Shown here one piece after another: positions 33,210 to 43,853 of a DNA stretch of 45,485 bases. This DNA is from Saprospiraceae bacterium. Lineage in GTDB: Bacteria > Bacteroidota > Bacteroidia > Chitinophagales > Saprospiraceae. Below the pieces are notes generated by a model, which was not told where the DNA came from, searched no databases, and was given only the letters and a program-made list of their open reading frames with translations. Position numbers and translations under genes: made by a program. The DNA lies in NCBI GenBank assembly GCA_013140975.1, contig JABFRV010000059.1:1-45485 (forward strand). The letters run 5' to 3'. How positions within the stretch are numbered: position 1 is the stretch's first letter; each line of letters begins with the position of its first letter.

Positions 33210-33812
33210 CTACTTCAATTTATATAATTCCGGATTGGTACTTGGATCATTGTACATCTTCATCTGTCGATAGGTCTTCATAACTGCCTTTCCTTCAGAA
33301 AGTTCTTTTAAGAAATTATTAAAACTAAAACTAAGATCTAATTTTTGCTGCATCAATATTTTTAATTTTCTAGAACACTGAAGCAAATGCTCTTCTGATG
33401 CATCTTCTCTTTCAGTTTGTTCTTTCATGTGAAATATTTTCAGCATAAGAATGGACAATCGATCAATAACCCAGGCTGGTGTTTCTGTATTCAGTCTTGG
33501 TTCATCTTGAATTTTAACTGAATTAAATTCCTCTAGCAGGTATTCGTCAATGGACTCCACACAATCCGTTCTTTCCTGGTTAGAACTATCTATTTTTCTT
33601 TTTATTTCAATAAATTGTAAGGGATCAAGATCCGGTCTTCTTATAATGTCTTCCAGATGCCATTGAACAATATCAATCCAACATTTTTTTATGAGGATGT
33701 TTTCTAATGAATTCGAATCAGGTACCGGACAAGGTTGATTAATATTGTCAGTCTTATGATATTCTTCAATCGTTGAATAAAAAAGGCTGGTGCAATATTC
33801 TGCGCTTATCAT
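33210..33812 (-). CDS. DUF4254 family protein
   Basis: A 200-residue soluble helical protein. The DUF4254 pattern is clear: LENILIKKCWIDIVQWHLEDIIRRPDLDP, then IKRKIDSSNQERTDCVESIDEYLL, PAWVIDRLSILMLKIFHMKEQ and DLSFSFNNFLKEL. The family is common in Bacteroidota next to heptosyltransferases and is not characterised. It lies 4 bp after gcvP and 5 bp before the GT9 gene, so the three are co-transcribed; a role with the GT9 enzyme in LPS core formation is an inference from context. Confidence 0.9.
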   Translation of the reverse strand: MISAEYCTSLFYSTIEEYHKTDNINQPCPVPDSNSLENILIKKCWIDIVQWHLEDIIRRPDLDPLQFIEIKRKIDSSNQERTDCVESIDEYLLEEFNSVKIQDEPRLNTETPAWVIDRLSILMLKIFHMKEQTEREDASEEHLLQCSRKLKILMQQKLDLSFSFNNFLKELSEGKAVMKTYRQMKMYNDPSTNPELYKLK

Positions 33813-33816
33813 CTTT

Positions 33817-36696
33817 TTAGGAATTCATGTATGATTCAATCGGCGGACAAGTACAAACTAAATTTCTGTCACCATGTGCATTGTTGACTCTTGAAATAGA
33901 TGGCCAGAATTTCATTCCATGTTCCAGATATGTTAATGGATATGCAGCTTTTTTTCTTGTATAAGGCATACTATAAGAATCTGACGTTATAATTGATGCA
34001 GTGTGAGGGGCATTACACAAGACATTATTATTTGTAGGAAATTCTCCTCTTGCAACTTCATCAATTTCTTCATGGATTTGCAACATCGCATTACAAAATC
34101 GATCAAGTTCCTCTTTATTTTCCGATTCAGTAGGCTCAATCATAATTGTTCCAGCAACCGGGAAGGATAATGTTGGAGCATGAAAACTATAATCCATTAA
34201 ACGCTTGGCGACATCTTCCGCACTAACGCCTATCTCCTTGTAAGGTCTAAGATCTAAAATTAATTCATGTGCAACTCTTCCTTTCTCACCTGTATATAAA
34301 ACTTTATACTTGTTAGAAAGTCTGGAAGCTATATAATTCGCGTTTAAAATAGCGTGTTTAGTAGCTGAGGTCAAACCATCAGGTCCTAACAACTTAATAT
34401 ACGCATAAGAAATCAAAAGTATACTTGCAGAACCATATGGAGAAGCAGAAACAGCTGGTACAGCTTTATCAGATTCATTAATGAAGCGGTAAACGTGACC
34501 TGGTAAAAATTCTTTAAGTTTTGAATTTACACAAATTGGTCCCATACCTGGGCCTCCGCCTCCATGAGGAATTGCAAACGTCTTATGCAAATTTAAATGA
34601 CATACGTCTGCTCCGATGATTGCTGGAGAGGTCAAACCAACTTGTGCATTCATATTTGCGCCATCCATGTAAACCAATCCTCCATTATCATGTACAATCT
34701 TACAAACTTCTTTAATTGAAGTTTCAAAAACTCCATGAGTTGAAGGATATGTTACCATTAATGCAGCAAGTCTATCCTTATATTGAATTGCTTTATTTCG
34801 AATGTCTTCAACTACAATATTACCCATCTCGTCGCAAGCCGTAACAACTACTTCTAATCCTGCTACAACTGCTGAAGCTGGATTAGTGCCATGAGCTGAA
34901 GCTGGTATTAATACTATATTCCTATGTTTTTCTTTACGAGAATCATGATAAGCTTTAATTGTTAGCAAGCCAGCAAATTCACCTTGAGCACCAGAATTAG
35001 GTTGTAACGAACAGGCTTCAAAACCTGTAATTTCACATAAATAATCTTCCAGATCAGCAATCATGTTCTGATACCCTTTTGTCTGATCTATTGGAGCAAA
35101 TGGATGGATATCTGCAAATTCAGGCCAACTAACCGGTATTAATTCTGTTGCTGCATTGAGCTTCATAGTACAAGATCCAAGACTGATCATTGAATGAACC
35201 AATGAAAGATCTTTATTCTCTAATCTTTTTATATATCTCATTAAAGTTGACTCTGTCTGATAAATGTTAAATATATCATGAGTCAAATAATCAGAAGTCC
35301 TGATCAGATTTCCTGGAATACAAATTGAAGTGGATACTTCAGCTGAAAATGAATTTTGGTTTTTAGCTTTGGAAAAAATTGCAATGATTGTCTCTAAATC
35401 CTTTTCAGTTGTAGTTTCGTCAAGACTTATCTGAATTGCATTATTTGTATACCAAAAATTACAAGAATTCTCCAGTGCAAGTTTTTTAATTTTTGAAATT
35501 GAATCCGTATCGGATTCAATTGATAAGGTGTCAAAAAATGAATCAGAATAAAAACTATATGACAGTTTTTTCAATGCATTATGAATTGAACATGTCATAT
35601 CATGGATTCTTTTTGCAATTGCTTTTAGTCCAATAGGTCCATGATATACTGCATACATGGAAGACATAATAGCAAGCAATGCCTGAGCAGTACAAATATT
35701 GGATGTTGCTTTTTCTCTTCTGATATGTTGCTCTCTGGTTTGTAAAGCCATCCGTAAAGCTCTGTTACCATATTGATCAATTGAAACTCCAATTATTCTT
35801 CCTGGTAAATCTCTTTTAAAGTCTTCTTTTGTTGCAAAAAAAGCAGCATGAGGGCCACCAAATCCAATTGGCACTCCAAATCTTTGACTATTTCCTAAGG
35901 CTACATCAGCACCTAATTCGCCTGGCGATTTTAACATACATAAAGCCATTAAGTCAGTGGCTACTGCTGTTAGTACTCCCGCATTTGACGCTTTCTTGAA
36001 AAAGCCAGAATAATCATGTACTGCACCTGTCTTGTCAGGGTATTGAACCAATGCTCCAAAACACTTTTCGGGCAGTTCATCTGTAAGTGCATTTCCTACA
36101 ATTATATTAATTCCTTTTGGCCATGAACGAGATTTAAGTACATCCAATGTTTGGTCAAAAACATTCGCATCAACAAAAAATGTATTTGGTGATTCTTCCT
36201 TATTCTTAACTTGTTTTTCACCATAAAACATTAGCATTGCCTCTGCAGCTGCTGTTCCTTCGTCTAATAAAGATGCATTTGCGATCGGAAGCCCGGTTAA
36301 GTCTGAAATCATCGTTTGATAATTGAGGAGAGCTTCTAATCTTCCCTGAGCAATTTCAGCCTGATAAGGTGTATACTGAGTATACCAGCCTGGATTGTGA
36401 AAAATATTTCTGGCAATTGCAGAGGGTGTAATTGTTCCATAATAGCCTTGCCCAATAAAGTTCTTATTTAACTTATTGAGTGATGCAGTTTGTTTTAACT
36501 CAGCCAAATAGTCAAATTCGGATAAAGCATTAGGAATATTTAGGTCTCCTTTTCTGCGGATTGAATCCGGAATGGTTTGATCTATTAATTGATCCATGCT
36601 ATGAAGTCCCATTGCTTTAAGCATAGGGGCGAGGTCAACTCCAAGGGTACCAATATGCCTATTCTCAAATCTGTCAAAACGAGGAAATAAATTCAT
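33817..36696 (-). CDS. gcvP: Glycine dehydrogenase (decarboxylating), P protein
   Basis: The P protein of the glycine cleavage system: it decarboxylates glycine with PLP and passes the aminomethyl group to the lipoyl H protein. At 959 residues it is the fused single-chain form. The N-terminal half has NFIGQGYYGTITPSAIARN and GEKQ..., and the C-terminal half has the PLP-lysine K705 in HLNLHKTFAIPHGGGGPG. Other marks are SLGSCTMKLNAATEL and SAHGTNPASAVVAGLEVV. It is complete. A -7 box lies 23 bp upstream. The H and T proteins are not in the window. Confidence 0.97.
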   Translation of the reverse strand: MNLFPRFDRFENRHIGTLGVDLAPMLKAMGLHSMDQLIDQTIPDSIRRKGDLNIPNALSEFDYLAELKQTASLNKLNKNFIGQGYYGTITPSAIARNIFHNPGWYTQYTPYQAEIAQGRLEALLNYQTMISDLTGLPIANASLLDEGTAAAEAMLMFYGEKQVKNKEESPNTFFVDANVFDQTLDVLKSRSWPKGINIIVGNALTDELPEKCFGALVQYPDKTGAVHDYSGFFKKASNAGVLTAVATDLMALCMLKSPGELGADVALGNSQRFGVPIGFGGPHAAFFATKEDFKRDLPGRIIGVSIDQYGNRALRMALQTREQHIRREKATSNICTAQALLAIMSSMYAVYHGPIGLKAIAKRIHDMTCSIHNALKKLSYSFYSDSFFDTLSIESDTDSISKIKKLALENSCNFWYTNNAIQISLDETTTEKDLETIIAIFSKAKNQNSFSAEVSTSICIPGNLIRTSDYLTHDIFNIYQTESTLMRYIKRLENKDLSLVHSMISLGSCTMKLNAATELIPVSWPEFADIHPFAPIDQTKGYQNMIADLEDYLCEITGFEACSLQPNSGAQGEFAGLLTIKAYHDSRKEKHRNIVLIPASAHGTNPASAVVAGLEVVVTACDEMGNIVVEDIRNKAIQYKDRLAALMVTYPSTHGVFETSIKEVCKIVHDNGGLVYMDGANMNAQVGLTSPAIIGADVCHLNLHKTFAIPHGGGGPGMGPICVNSKLKEFLPGHVYRFINESDKAVPAVSASPYGSASILLISYAYIKLLGPDGLTSATKHAILNANYIASRLSNKYKVLYTGEKGRVAHELILDLRPYKEIGVSAEDVAKRLMDYSFHAPTLSFPVAGTIMIEPTESENKEELDRFCNAMLQIHEEIDEVARGEFPTNNNVLCNAPHTASIITSDSYSMPYTRKKAAYPLTYLEHGMKFWPSISRVNNAHGDRNLVCTCPPIESYMNS

Positions 36697-36718
36697 AAAA
36701 ACTTTATTTTTTTCGACG

Positions 36719-36726
36719 CAAAAGTA
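36719..36726 (-). promoter_or_regulatory. -7 element of the gcvP operon
   Basis: TACTTTTG on the minus strand, followed by CGTC and then the ATG 23 bp downstream. No -33 TTTG is seen. Confidence 0.45.
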
Positions 36727-36784
36727 ATCAGTTCAGCGGGAGATTCGAGTCTATTTTTAAAGAGCTTTTCAAGGAATTAATTTT

Positions 36785-39205
36785 TTAGAATCCGGAAAGT
36801 CCCAAGGCGTTATGCAGAACCTCCTGCATCGTATTTACATATATAAACTCCAGTCCCTGGATATGGCTCTGTTGAATTTCTTCAATATGAGGTTTATTCT
36901 CCTCACAAAGCATTATATGAGTAATTCCTGCTCTTTTTGCTGCTAATATTTTTTCTTTGATTCCACCTACCGGAAGCACTTTTCCTCTTAATGTAATTTC
37001 CCCGGTCATAGCTAGATACGGTCGTAGTGGCTTTTTCTTTATTGCCGAGCACACTGCACTTAACATTGTTACACCAGCAGAAGGTCCATCTTTAGGAATT
37101 GCTCCTTCCGGAATGTGAATGTGAATATCATGAGTTTCAAAAAAATCATCCGTAATTTCTAATTCTTCAGCATGAGATTTTACAAAGCTTAAGGCCGTAG
37201 TTGCTGATTCTTTCATAACATCACCAAGGTTTCCTGTCAATGTCAGTTTCCCTTTCCCTTTAGAGGTTGAGGTTTCTATATAAAGAATATCACCTCCCAT
37301 TCTAGTCCAGGCCAATCCTATTGCTACTCCAGGAGGAAGGTTTTCCTGATAAATATCATTATTGAATTTATGAACTCCTAATACTGTTTTTAAATCTTCC
37401 TCTTTCAGTGCATAAATATTATTCTTATCTTCTGCTACATGTATCGCGGCTTTTCTCATTACTGCAGCAATCTGCCTGCTTAATGCTCTTACACCGGATT
37501 CTCTTGTGTATTCATCAATAATTTTTTCGAGTAAGTGTCTTGAAATTTTAACCTGTTTGGCTTTTAATCCGTGGTCTTCTAATTGTTGTGGAATTAAATG
37601 TTTCTCTGCAATATCAACTTTTTCATCCAACGAATATCCCTGAATTTCAATAATCTCCATTCGATCCAACAATGGTCCTTGAATTGAACTTGTTGAATTT
37701 GCAGTTGCTACAAATAAGACCTTTGACAAATCATATTCTAATTCCAAATAGTTATCATGAAATGTTGAATTTTGCTCAGGATCTAAAACTTCCAATAAAG
37801 CAGAAGAAGGATCACCTCTGAAATCTTTTCCTATCTTATCAATTTCATCAAGAATAAATACCGGATTCGCAGATTTTGATTTCCGGATAGATTGAAGAAT
37901 TCTGCCGGGCATTGCTCCGATATAAGTCTTTCGATGTCCTCTAATTTCAGATTCATCATGAAGTCCGCCTAATGACATTCTAACAAACTTTCTATTTAGA
38001 GCAGTTGCAATAGATTTTCCCAAAGAGGTCTTTCCAACACCCGGAGGCCCTACCAGGCATAAGATTGGAGCTTTCATATCTCCTTTTAATTTAAGCACCG
38101 CCAGGTGTTCTATAATTCTTTCTTTGACCTTGTCTAATCCATGATGGTCCTTATCTAAAATCTTTCTGATCTTTTTCAAGTCATACTGATCCTTGCTAAA
38201 TTCATTCCATGGAAGATCAACCATGAGATCCAGATAGTTCATCTGAACAGAATATTCAGCTACCTGTGGATTCATTCTTTGAAGTTTATTAAGCTCTTTT
38301 TGAAAATGCTCTTTGACTGTCTTTGACCATTTTTTCTTATCTGCTTTTTTTAATAATTCTTCAATATCTTGTTCTTGAGGATCCTGACCTAATTCTTCCT
38401 GTATGGTCTTTAATTGTTGATTTAAAAAATAATCTCGTTGTTGTTTTTCCAAATCAACTCTAACTTTCGCTTCAATCTGACCTTTTACTTCTAATAATTG
38501 TAATTCTTGTCCCAAAAACATTAGTAATGATTCAGCTTTCGAAAACAGATCATCATTTTCTAATAATTTTTGTTTCTGCTCAATGAGAATATTTAGATTT
38601 GAAGAAATAAAATTTAAGAGAAAGCGATCATTGTCAATATTTTTTAATAAAATCTGTGCTTCATTAGGAATCTGCGGAGAAAGTTCAATAATGCGCTTTG
38701 ATTGTTCTTGAATAGACTTTATCATCGCATTGTATTCCAGTTTCTTCTCGGAAATTTTATATGTCTTTAACGTTATCTCTGCTTCCAAAGATGGTTCTTC
38801 GCTTAGTATTTTACTTACCTCAAATCGCTTTCTTCCTTGTAAGATTACAGTTTGAGATCCATCCGGCATTTTCAATAGTTTTACAATTCTTGCGATTGTC
38901 CCAACAGAATACAAATCTTTAAAATTTGGATCTTCTGTCTGACTATCTTTTTGAGTCAAGACAGCAATATATTTATTCTTATCGTGTGATTTTGCTATGG
39001 CTTTCATTGACTTATCCCTTCCAACAGTGATTGGAAGAATCACGCCCGGAAATAGGATTGTGTTCTTAAGCGGCATCACTTGAAGACTTTTTCCGAAGTC
39101 TTCATCTTTTGTATTCTCATCTTCGTCAGAGATTGCCACAAAAGGTATCATTTCTGAATCCTCCGGAAAATCTTGATCTAAGTATTGTTGTATGTCTAAA
39201 TTCAT
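36785..39205 (-). CDS. lon: ATP-dependent protease Lon
   Basis: A cytoplasmic AAA+ serine protease that degrades misfolded and regulatory proteins. At 806 residues it has the LonA layout: an N-terminal substrate domain (about 40-245), a helical linker, an AAA+ module with Walker A GPPGVGKT (386-393) and Walker B FILDEIDK, and a protease domain with the Ser-Lys dyad S709 (DGPSAGV) and K752 (GGIKEK). It has a short acidic N-terminal extension before the core. No heat-shock operator of CIRCE type is visible upstream. It stands alone, with about 80 bp to gcvP. Confidence 0.97.
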   Translation of the reverse strand: MNLDIQQYLDQDFPEDSEMIPFVAISDEDENTKDEDFGKSLQVMPLKNTILFPGVILPITVGRDKSMKAIAKSHDKNKYIAVLTQKDSQTEDPNFKDLYSVGTIARIVKLLKMPDGSQTVILQGRKRFEVSKILSEEPSLEAEITLKTYKISEKKLEYNAMIKSIQEQSKRIIELSPQIPNEAQILLKNIDNDRFLLNFISSNLNILIEQKQKLLENDDLFSKAESLLMFLGQELQLLEVKGQIEAKVRVDLEKQQRDYFLNQQLKTIQEELGQDPQEQDIEELLKKADKKKWSKTVKEHFQKELNKLQRMNPQVAEYSVQMNYLDLMVDLPWNEFSKDQYDLKKIRKILDKDHHGLDKVKERIIEHLAVLKLKGDMKAPILCLVGPPGVGKTSLGKSIATALNRKFVRMSLGGLHDESEIRGHRKTYIGAMPGRILQSIRKSKSANPVFILDEIDKIGKDFRGDPSSALLEVLDPEQNSTFHDNYLELEYDLSKVLFVATANSTSSIQGPLLDRMEIIEIQGYSLDEKVDIAEKHLIPQQLEDHGLKAKQVKISRHLLEKIIDEYTRESGVRALSRQIAAVMRKAAIHVAEDKNNIYALKEEDLKTVLGVHKFNNDIYQENLPPGVAIGLAWTRMGGDILYIETSTSKGKGKLTLTGNLGDVMKESATTALSFVKSHAEELEITDDFFETHDIHIHIPEGAIPKDGPSAGVTMLSAVCSAIKKKPLRPYLAMTGEITLRGKVLPVGGIKEKILAAKRAGITHIMLCEENKPHIEEIQQSHIQGLEFIYVNTMQEVLHNALGLSGF

Positions 39206-39417
39206 TATTTTTTATGCTTCAACTTTATAAAGATAACAATTCATTGTCAAGCTTTATGCCACGCTCTCCAAAATTGTATTATAAATTGGTTTTAAATACA
39301 ATAATTCCTTAATCTATTAATAATCAGCAATTTAGAACTTCTTTGCAACTATAAAGTAGCCTGACATAACGTCTGAAAGTTAGACAAATTGCCATGTTTT
39401 TAAGCCACTTCTCAAAA

Positions 39418-39450
39418 ATGAAAAACCGCATACTCTAACGAATATGCGGT
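39418..39450 (-). terminator. Rho-independent terminator of the S41 protease gene
   Basis: On the minus strand ACCGCATA (39450-39443) pairs with TATGCGGT (39432-39425) over 8 bp around a 10-nt loop and is followed by TTTTTC. It lies 21 bp after the protease stop. Confidence 0.8.
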
Positions 39451-39470
39451 CTACTTACTGATTTTGGAAT

Positions 39471-41573
39471 TTAATTCTTTATATCTTTTAATACATTTAA
39501 AGATTCGAGTATATGTAAATCTTTTCTTATGTTTTTAAGAAAATCTTCGTTTCGACCCACACGAGAAGAATCAAGGTTGATGTATGGCATATCTGCTTCT
39601 AAATTTAAGGCAATCATATTGGCAATTTGATTTTTGCTCAATTCTTCATATTTCTTACTTTCTGCTTTTCTGTTATCTAACTTTGTTTTGAACTTCTGAT
39701 AATCCAATGGAAATAAAACATCATCTTTCATAGTTTTGTAAAGTTGAGCTTGTTGGTCAATGATATTGAATTCATTCATTGATTTAACTCTTTCCTTACT
39801 TTTTTCAACAATTTCATCTAAATTCACAATTGGTTTTTCAATTTTCGCTGTTGCATTTGAAGAAATTACGTCATACTTTAATGGATAATCATATTCTTTT
39901 TCTCCATTGTCTAGATATTGATATATATCAGGAATTTTAACATCCGGTTCAACACCTTTTAATTGAACAGATCCACCAGACACCCTATAATATTTTTGTA
40001 TCGTGATTTTTAATTCGCCCAAAGGTTTCAAATTATCATAACCGTTAATTCTATCAAGGTTCACAAATCTTTGAACAGAACCTTTACCGAAACTTCTGTT
40101 GCCTCCAACAATTACAGCACGTTTATAATCCTGTAAACACGCAGCTAAAATTTCTGAAGCTGATGCTGAATTATTATTGATCATTACCACAATTGGACCA
40201 TCGAAAACTATTCCTTCATCTGTATCATTGTAAGAAGTTACTCTTTCTTTATCTTTTACCTGAACGACGGTTCCGTTTTTGAAAAACAAGCCCGCCATTT
40301 CTACTACCTCCTGTAAGGATCCACCACCATTGTTTCTCAAATCCAGTACAAGACTTTTTGCACCTTCACTTTGTAATTTTTTTAATTCCTTGGTAACATC
40401 TCTGGCGCAAGAAACACCATTTGGCGATTCTAATTCCGCATAAAATTTTGGCAATCGAATATATCCTATTTTATCAGATGTACTATCGGATTTTAAAAGA
40501 GCCGATCTGGCAATTCCTTCATCTAAGATTACCTCGTCTCTGACTATCATTATCTCCTTTACTTCATTGCTTGCCTTCTTAACTTTGAGAGTTACTTTAG
40601 TTCCTTTTTTTCCTCGAACCTTTTTTACTACGTCATCAATATTCATTCCTTTAATATCTACAAATTCACCTTCCTCCTGTTTTACTGCGATAATAATATC
40701 ATTGGCTTCAAGTTCTTTTTGCTTCCATGCAGGTCCTCCCGGAACAATTGAGGAAACTTTGGTAAATTCTTTGTCCGTTTGTAATCTTGCTCCAATACCC
40801 TCAAGCTTTCCAGCCATATTGATATTGAAATTTTCTTTGTCCTTAGGGCTAAAATATTCTGTATGCGGATCATAGATATGAAGAAAGGTATTGGCGTAAA
40901 CTTCAAATCTTTCAGCATCTTTAGATTTTTTAAGGTTATCAAAGTACGTGTCATATGATTCTCTGATGTCATTAATAATTTCTGTTGCAATAGAATCTTT
41001 TGGACGAGTCTTCTTGTCTTTTTCTAAAACATCCAATGCATCATAGTAGCGATTATTAAAATCGTATTGTATGTTTTTCCTCCATTGCTCTTTCAATTCT
41101 TTATCGTCTGAAGCCCAGTCTCTTTTTTCTGCATCAACAATAATCGTTTCATCTTTCGCCTGAAATAAGTCCGTATTAAGAATTTCTTTATAAAATGATT
41201 CTGTTTTGGATAAGGATTCCATAAATAGTAAAGAAAACTTATTAAAAAAATCAAGTCTTCCTTCTTTAAAAAATTCATCCTGAGACGTTTTGTATTGCTC
41301 CAACGAATTGATATCCTTCTTGGTTAAAAATCTTTTACCAGAATCCATATTATCCAGAAAATCCAGAAATACCTTTTTAGAAAATTCATCATCCACTTTT
41401 ACAGGCGAATAATGAAACTGTTGACTCTGCTTGTATAATATCTGCAAAATCAATTGTTCCCGCCCTAAGCTGTCCGAAACTGTCTTACAATTTGCATTAA
41501 ATAGCAGGATGAAAATCAAGGACGGAATAATTAGAGTCCAGGCTTTTTTAGAATTCATTTTATTTTCTTTCAT
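39471..41573 (-). CDS. prc: Carboxy-terminal processing (tail-specific) protease, S41 family
   Basis: 700 residues of the Prc type. The N-terminal signal ends at FNANC, possibly lipidated although the box is not typical. An N-terminal helical domain (about 40-235) leads to a PDZ domain (about 240-325, EGIGARLQTD...VSSIVPGGPAW), then the S41 protease core with the dyad S471 (NNSASASEI) and K497 (SFGKGSVQ), and a C-terminal DUF3340-like tail. It acts in the periplasm on proteins with non-polar C-termini and in envelope turnover. The start may instead be the ATG five codons later (41558). A terminator follows. Confidence 0.95.
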   Translation of the reverse strand: MKENKMNSKKAWTLIIPSLIFILLFNANCKTVSDSLGREQLILQILYKQSQQFHYSPVKVDDEFSKKVFLDFLDNMDSGKRFLTKKDINSLEQYKTSQDEFFKEGRLDFFNKFSLLFMESLSKTESFYKEILNTDLFQAKDETIIVDAEKRDWASDDKELKEQWRKNIQYDFNNRYYDALDVLEKDKKTRPKDSIATEIINDIRESYDTYFDNLKKSKDAERFEVYANTFLHIYDPHTEYFSPKDKENFNINMAGKLEGIGARLQTDKEFTKVSSIVPGGPAWKQKELEANDIIIAVKQEEGEFVDIKGMNIDDVVKKVRGKKGTKVTLKVKKASNEVKEIMIVRDEVILDEGIARSALLKSDSTSDKIGYIRLPKFYAELESPNGVSCARDVTKELKKLQSEGAKSLVLDLRNNGGGSLQEVVEMAGLFFKNGTVVQVKDKERVTSYNDTDEGIVFDGPIVVMINNNSASASEILAACLQDYKRAVIVGGNRSFGKGSVQRFVNLDRINGYDNLKPLGELKITIQKYYRVSGGSVQLKGVEPDVKIPDIYQYLDNGEKEYDYPLKYDVISSNATAKIEKPIVNLDEIVEKSKERVKSMNEFNIIDQQAQLYKTMKDDVLFPLDYQKFKTKLDNRKAESKKYEELSKNQIANMIALNLEADMPYINLDSSRVGRNEDFLKNIRKDLHILESLNVLKDIKN

Positions 41574-41682
41574 TTAGTAAATACAATCTTTATAACACAA
41601 ACTATAGGTAGTTGATTACTCCGACATGAATCCTTTAGATAATTTTAACTATATCGGCAACTAGACAGCTTGCATTAATCTG

Positions 41683-41690
41683 CAAATATA
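41683..41690 (-). promoter_or_regulatory. -7 element upstream of the S41 protease gene
   Basis: TATATTTG on the minus strand, followed by CA. It lies about 110 bp upstream of the protease ATG. The inverted repeat at 41705-41722 lies just upstream, in the region of the expected -33. Confidence 0.4.
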
Positions 41691-41704
41691 CTATTTTTCT
41701 TTAA

Positions 41705-41722
41705 TTACGAAGATTTTCGTAA
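41705..41722. promoter_or_regulatory. Inverted repeat in prc / aroE divergent gap
   Basis: TTACGAA and TTCGTAA flank a 4-nt centre (GATT), a 7-bp perfect dyad. It sits between the S41 protease -7 box and the aroE start, a position suited to a shared operator. Confidence 0.4.
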
Positions 41723-41787
41723 ACATGGTTAATTTTTCCTTTTCCCTCCTTTTACAACTTTCCACTCATTACTTTATTAATTACCAG

Positions 41788-42558
41788 ATGACAAACCGAA
41801 AATTTATTAAACATGGACTTATCGGAGGGTCTTTAAGCCATTCTTTTTCAAAGAATTATCTTGAAAGTCAATGGAAAAAAGAGGGTGGTCATTCCTATTT
41901 TTATGAATTACTTGAGTTTGAAAATGAAAAGGAATTAGGTAATTTTTTTTCTAATGATGTGTATTCGTACCGAGGCTTAAATGTGACTATTCCATACAAA
42001 GTCTTAGTTAAAAGGTATATGCACGCAATGACTCACGAAGCGAAAGAAATAGATGCCATTAATTGTATTGCAATTAAGAATAATCAGTTAATTGGTCATA
42101 ACACTGATGGTCCTGCTTTCTTACTAAGTCTGAAAGATTGGTTACCATCAACTTCCAGAGCAAGTGCACTTATTCTAGGAGACGGTGGAGCATCCAAAGC
42201 TGTTCAATGGGCATTAAGAAAATTGAAAATTAATTATTCAATTGTCACTCGAAATTCTAATATTCTGAATTATTCAAATCTGCGTTCTCAATGGGATGAT
42301 AAATTTCAACTTATAATTCAGACAACACCTGTTGGAATGTATCCAAAAATTAATGATTCACTCAACATTCCGTTTGACAAATTAAATTCCAATTGTTTTG
42401 TTTATGATTTAATATATAATCCGGATCCTACAGTTTTTTTACAGAATTCATTACATTATGGTGCGAATTGTATGAATGGCTTGAAAATGCTTCAATTACA
42501 AGCTGATCTTAGCAATCAATTTTGGAAAGATCAATTAGGACAACTCGATTTCGAATAA
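41788..42558 (+). CDS. aroE: Shikimate dehydrogenase
   Basis: NADPH-dependent reduction of 3-dehydroshikimate in the chorismate pathway. From the ATG at 41788 it has 256 residues: GLIGGSLSHSFSKNY (substrate-binding Ser pair), NVTIPYK with the catalytic lysine, AINCIAI and HNTDG with the catalytic Asp, and the Rossmann loop LILGDGGASKAVQWAL. The C-terminal part has YDLIYNPDPTVFL and GLKMLQLQA. The frame is open 21 codons further to 41725, but those residues do not resemble the family. It is cytoplasmic. Confidence 0.93.
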   Translation: MTNRKFIKHGLIGGSLSHSFSKNYLESQWKKEGGHSYFYELLEFENEKELGNFFSNDVYSYRGLNVTIPYKVLVKRYMHAMTHEAKEIDAINCIAIKNNQLIGHNTDGPAFLLSLKDWLPSTSRASALILGDGGASKAVQWALRKLKINYSIVTRNSNILNYSNLRSQWDDKFQLIIQTTPVGMYPKINDSLNIPFDKLNSNCFVYDLIYNPDPTVFLQNSLHYGANCMNGLKMLQLQADLSNQFWKDQLGQLDFE

Positions 42559-42650
42559 GTAAATTAAATTAATTATTTTTGTCTTCAATTATTAAAATTG
42601 TAATAATTTGTCCAATAATTTAACCATTATTATCTATCAATCAGCTATTT

Positions 42651-43844
42651 ATGTTAGACCCCGGTGACCCGAGAATAGATTTTAACAATACAGAGATTGC
42701 ATTTTCTTCAAAATCTAACAGAGAGCTGAAAAAAACTTATCGTCTCTTTAAGTTAATGAATAACTCCAGATTGGTTCAAATTGGATCTTTTCTGGGAAAT
42801 ATTGCTGCAAAATTACCTTTCGGTATAGCGGATCCTATTATTGAAGCAACTGTATTTTATCACTTTTGCGGAGGTACAAGTCTTTTAGATTGTCAAAAAA
42901 TTATTGATAGTCTGAATAAACATAAAGCCTTAACAATATTGGATTATGGAGTTGAAGCAAAAGATTCTGATGATGAATTTGAAAAAACGTTACAAGAAAA
43001 TTTAAAAGCCGTTGAATTTGCTTATAGCAATCCTAATGTTCCAGTGATAAGTACGAAATTAACAGGTTATATTTCTACTGAACTCCTTGAAAAAATTCAA
43101 AGCAAAATCGAATTAACAGAGCAGGAGAAAATACAGTATAACAAATACCGGCAAAGATTTATTAAACTTTGTGAAAAAGCACATGAGTTTAAAGTTGGTA
43201 TTTTTGTGGATGCTGAAGAAAGTTGGATCCAACAACCTATGGATGATCTTGTTGAAGAATGCATGCAACTTTTCAACAAAGAAACACCTATTGTTTATAA
43301 TACTTATCAAATGTACAGACACGATAGACTTGACGTATTAAAGTCAAGCTATGAGAAAGCAAAAGCAGGAAATTATATCCTGGGCGCGAAAATAGTTCGC
43401 GGTGCATACATGGAAAAAGAGAGAAAAAGGGCATTGGAAATGCAATATGAATCACCAATTCAAATTTCTAAAGAAGCAACAGATAAAGACTATGATGAAG
43501 CGATTGATTTTACGCTTCAATACACGGATCAGATTAGTATGGTTAATGCGAGCCACAATTGGAAAAGCAATGAATTGCAAGTTGATCTAATTAAAAGAAG
43601 AAATATTCCATATGATCATCCTCATGTAAATTTTTGTCAGCTTTTGGGAATGAGCGACAACCTAACTTTTAATCTTGCAACACAAGGTTATAATGTTGCA
43701 AAATATGTTCCATATGGACCCGTAAAAGATGTACTGCCATATCTCATAAGAAGGGCACAGGAAAATTCTTCTGTTTCCGGAGACATGAGTAGAGAATTAC
43801 AGTTATTGCATCGTGAAATGGTAAGAAGAGGCCTTCTTTCTTAA
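42651..43844 (+). CDS. Proline dehydrogenase
   Basis: An FAD enzyme that oxidises proline to pyrroline-5-carboxylate; it is the stand-alone monofunctional form (397 residues), not a PutA fusion. Family motifs are LDYGVEAK, STKLTGYIS, VGIFVDAEESWIQ, YNTYQMYRHDRL, GAKIVRGAYMEKER and, near the end, YVPYGPVKDVLPYLIRRAQEN. A likely -7 box (TATTTTTG, 42574-42581) lies upstream with a TTTC 21 bp before it. The recO gene follows after 9 bp, so the two are co-transcribed. The P5C dehydrogenase is not in the window. Confidence 0.92.
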   Translation: MLDPGDPRIDFNNTEIAFSSKSNRELKKTYRLFKLMNNSRLVQIGSFLGNIAAKLPFGIADPIIEATVFYHFCGGTSLLDCQKIIDSLNKHKALTILDYGVEAKDSDDEFEKTLQENLKAVEFAYSNPNVPVISTKLTGYISTELLEKIQSKIELTEQEKIQYNKYRQRFIKLCEKAHEFKVGIFVDAEESWIQQPMDDLVEECMQLFNKETPIVYNTYQMYRHDRLDVLKSSYEKAKAGNYILGAKIVRGAYMEKERKRALEMQYESPIQISKEATDKDYDEAIDFTLQYTDQISMVNASHNWKSNELQVDLIKRRNIPYDHPHVNFCQLLGMSDNLTFNLATQGYNVAKYVPYGPVKDVLPYLIRRAQENSSVSGDMSRELQLLHREMVRRGLLS

Positions 43845-43853
43845 GAAATATCA

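Noticed and set aside
39206-39470. Region upstream of lon checked for a CIRCE or other heat-shock operator
   Set aside because: No CIRCE-type inverted repeat is visible; only a weak TATCTTTA -7-like sequence and the terminator of the neighbouring protease gene.
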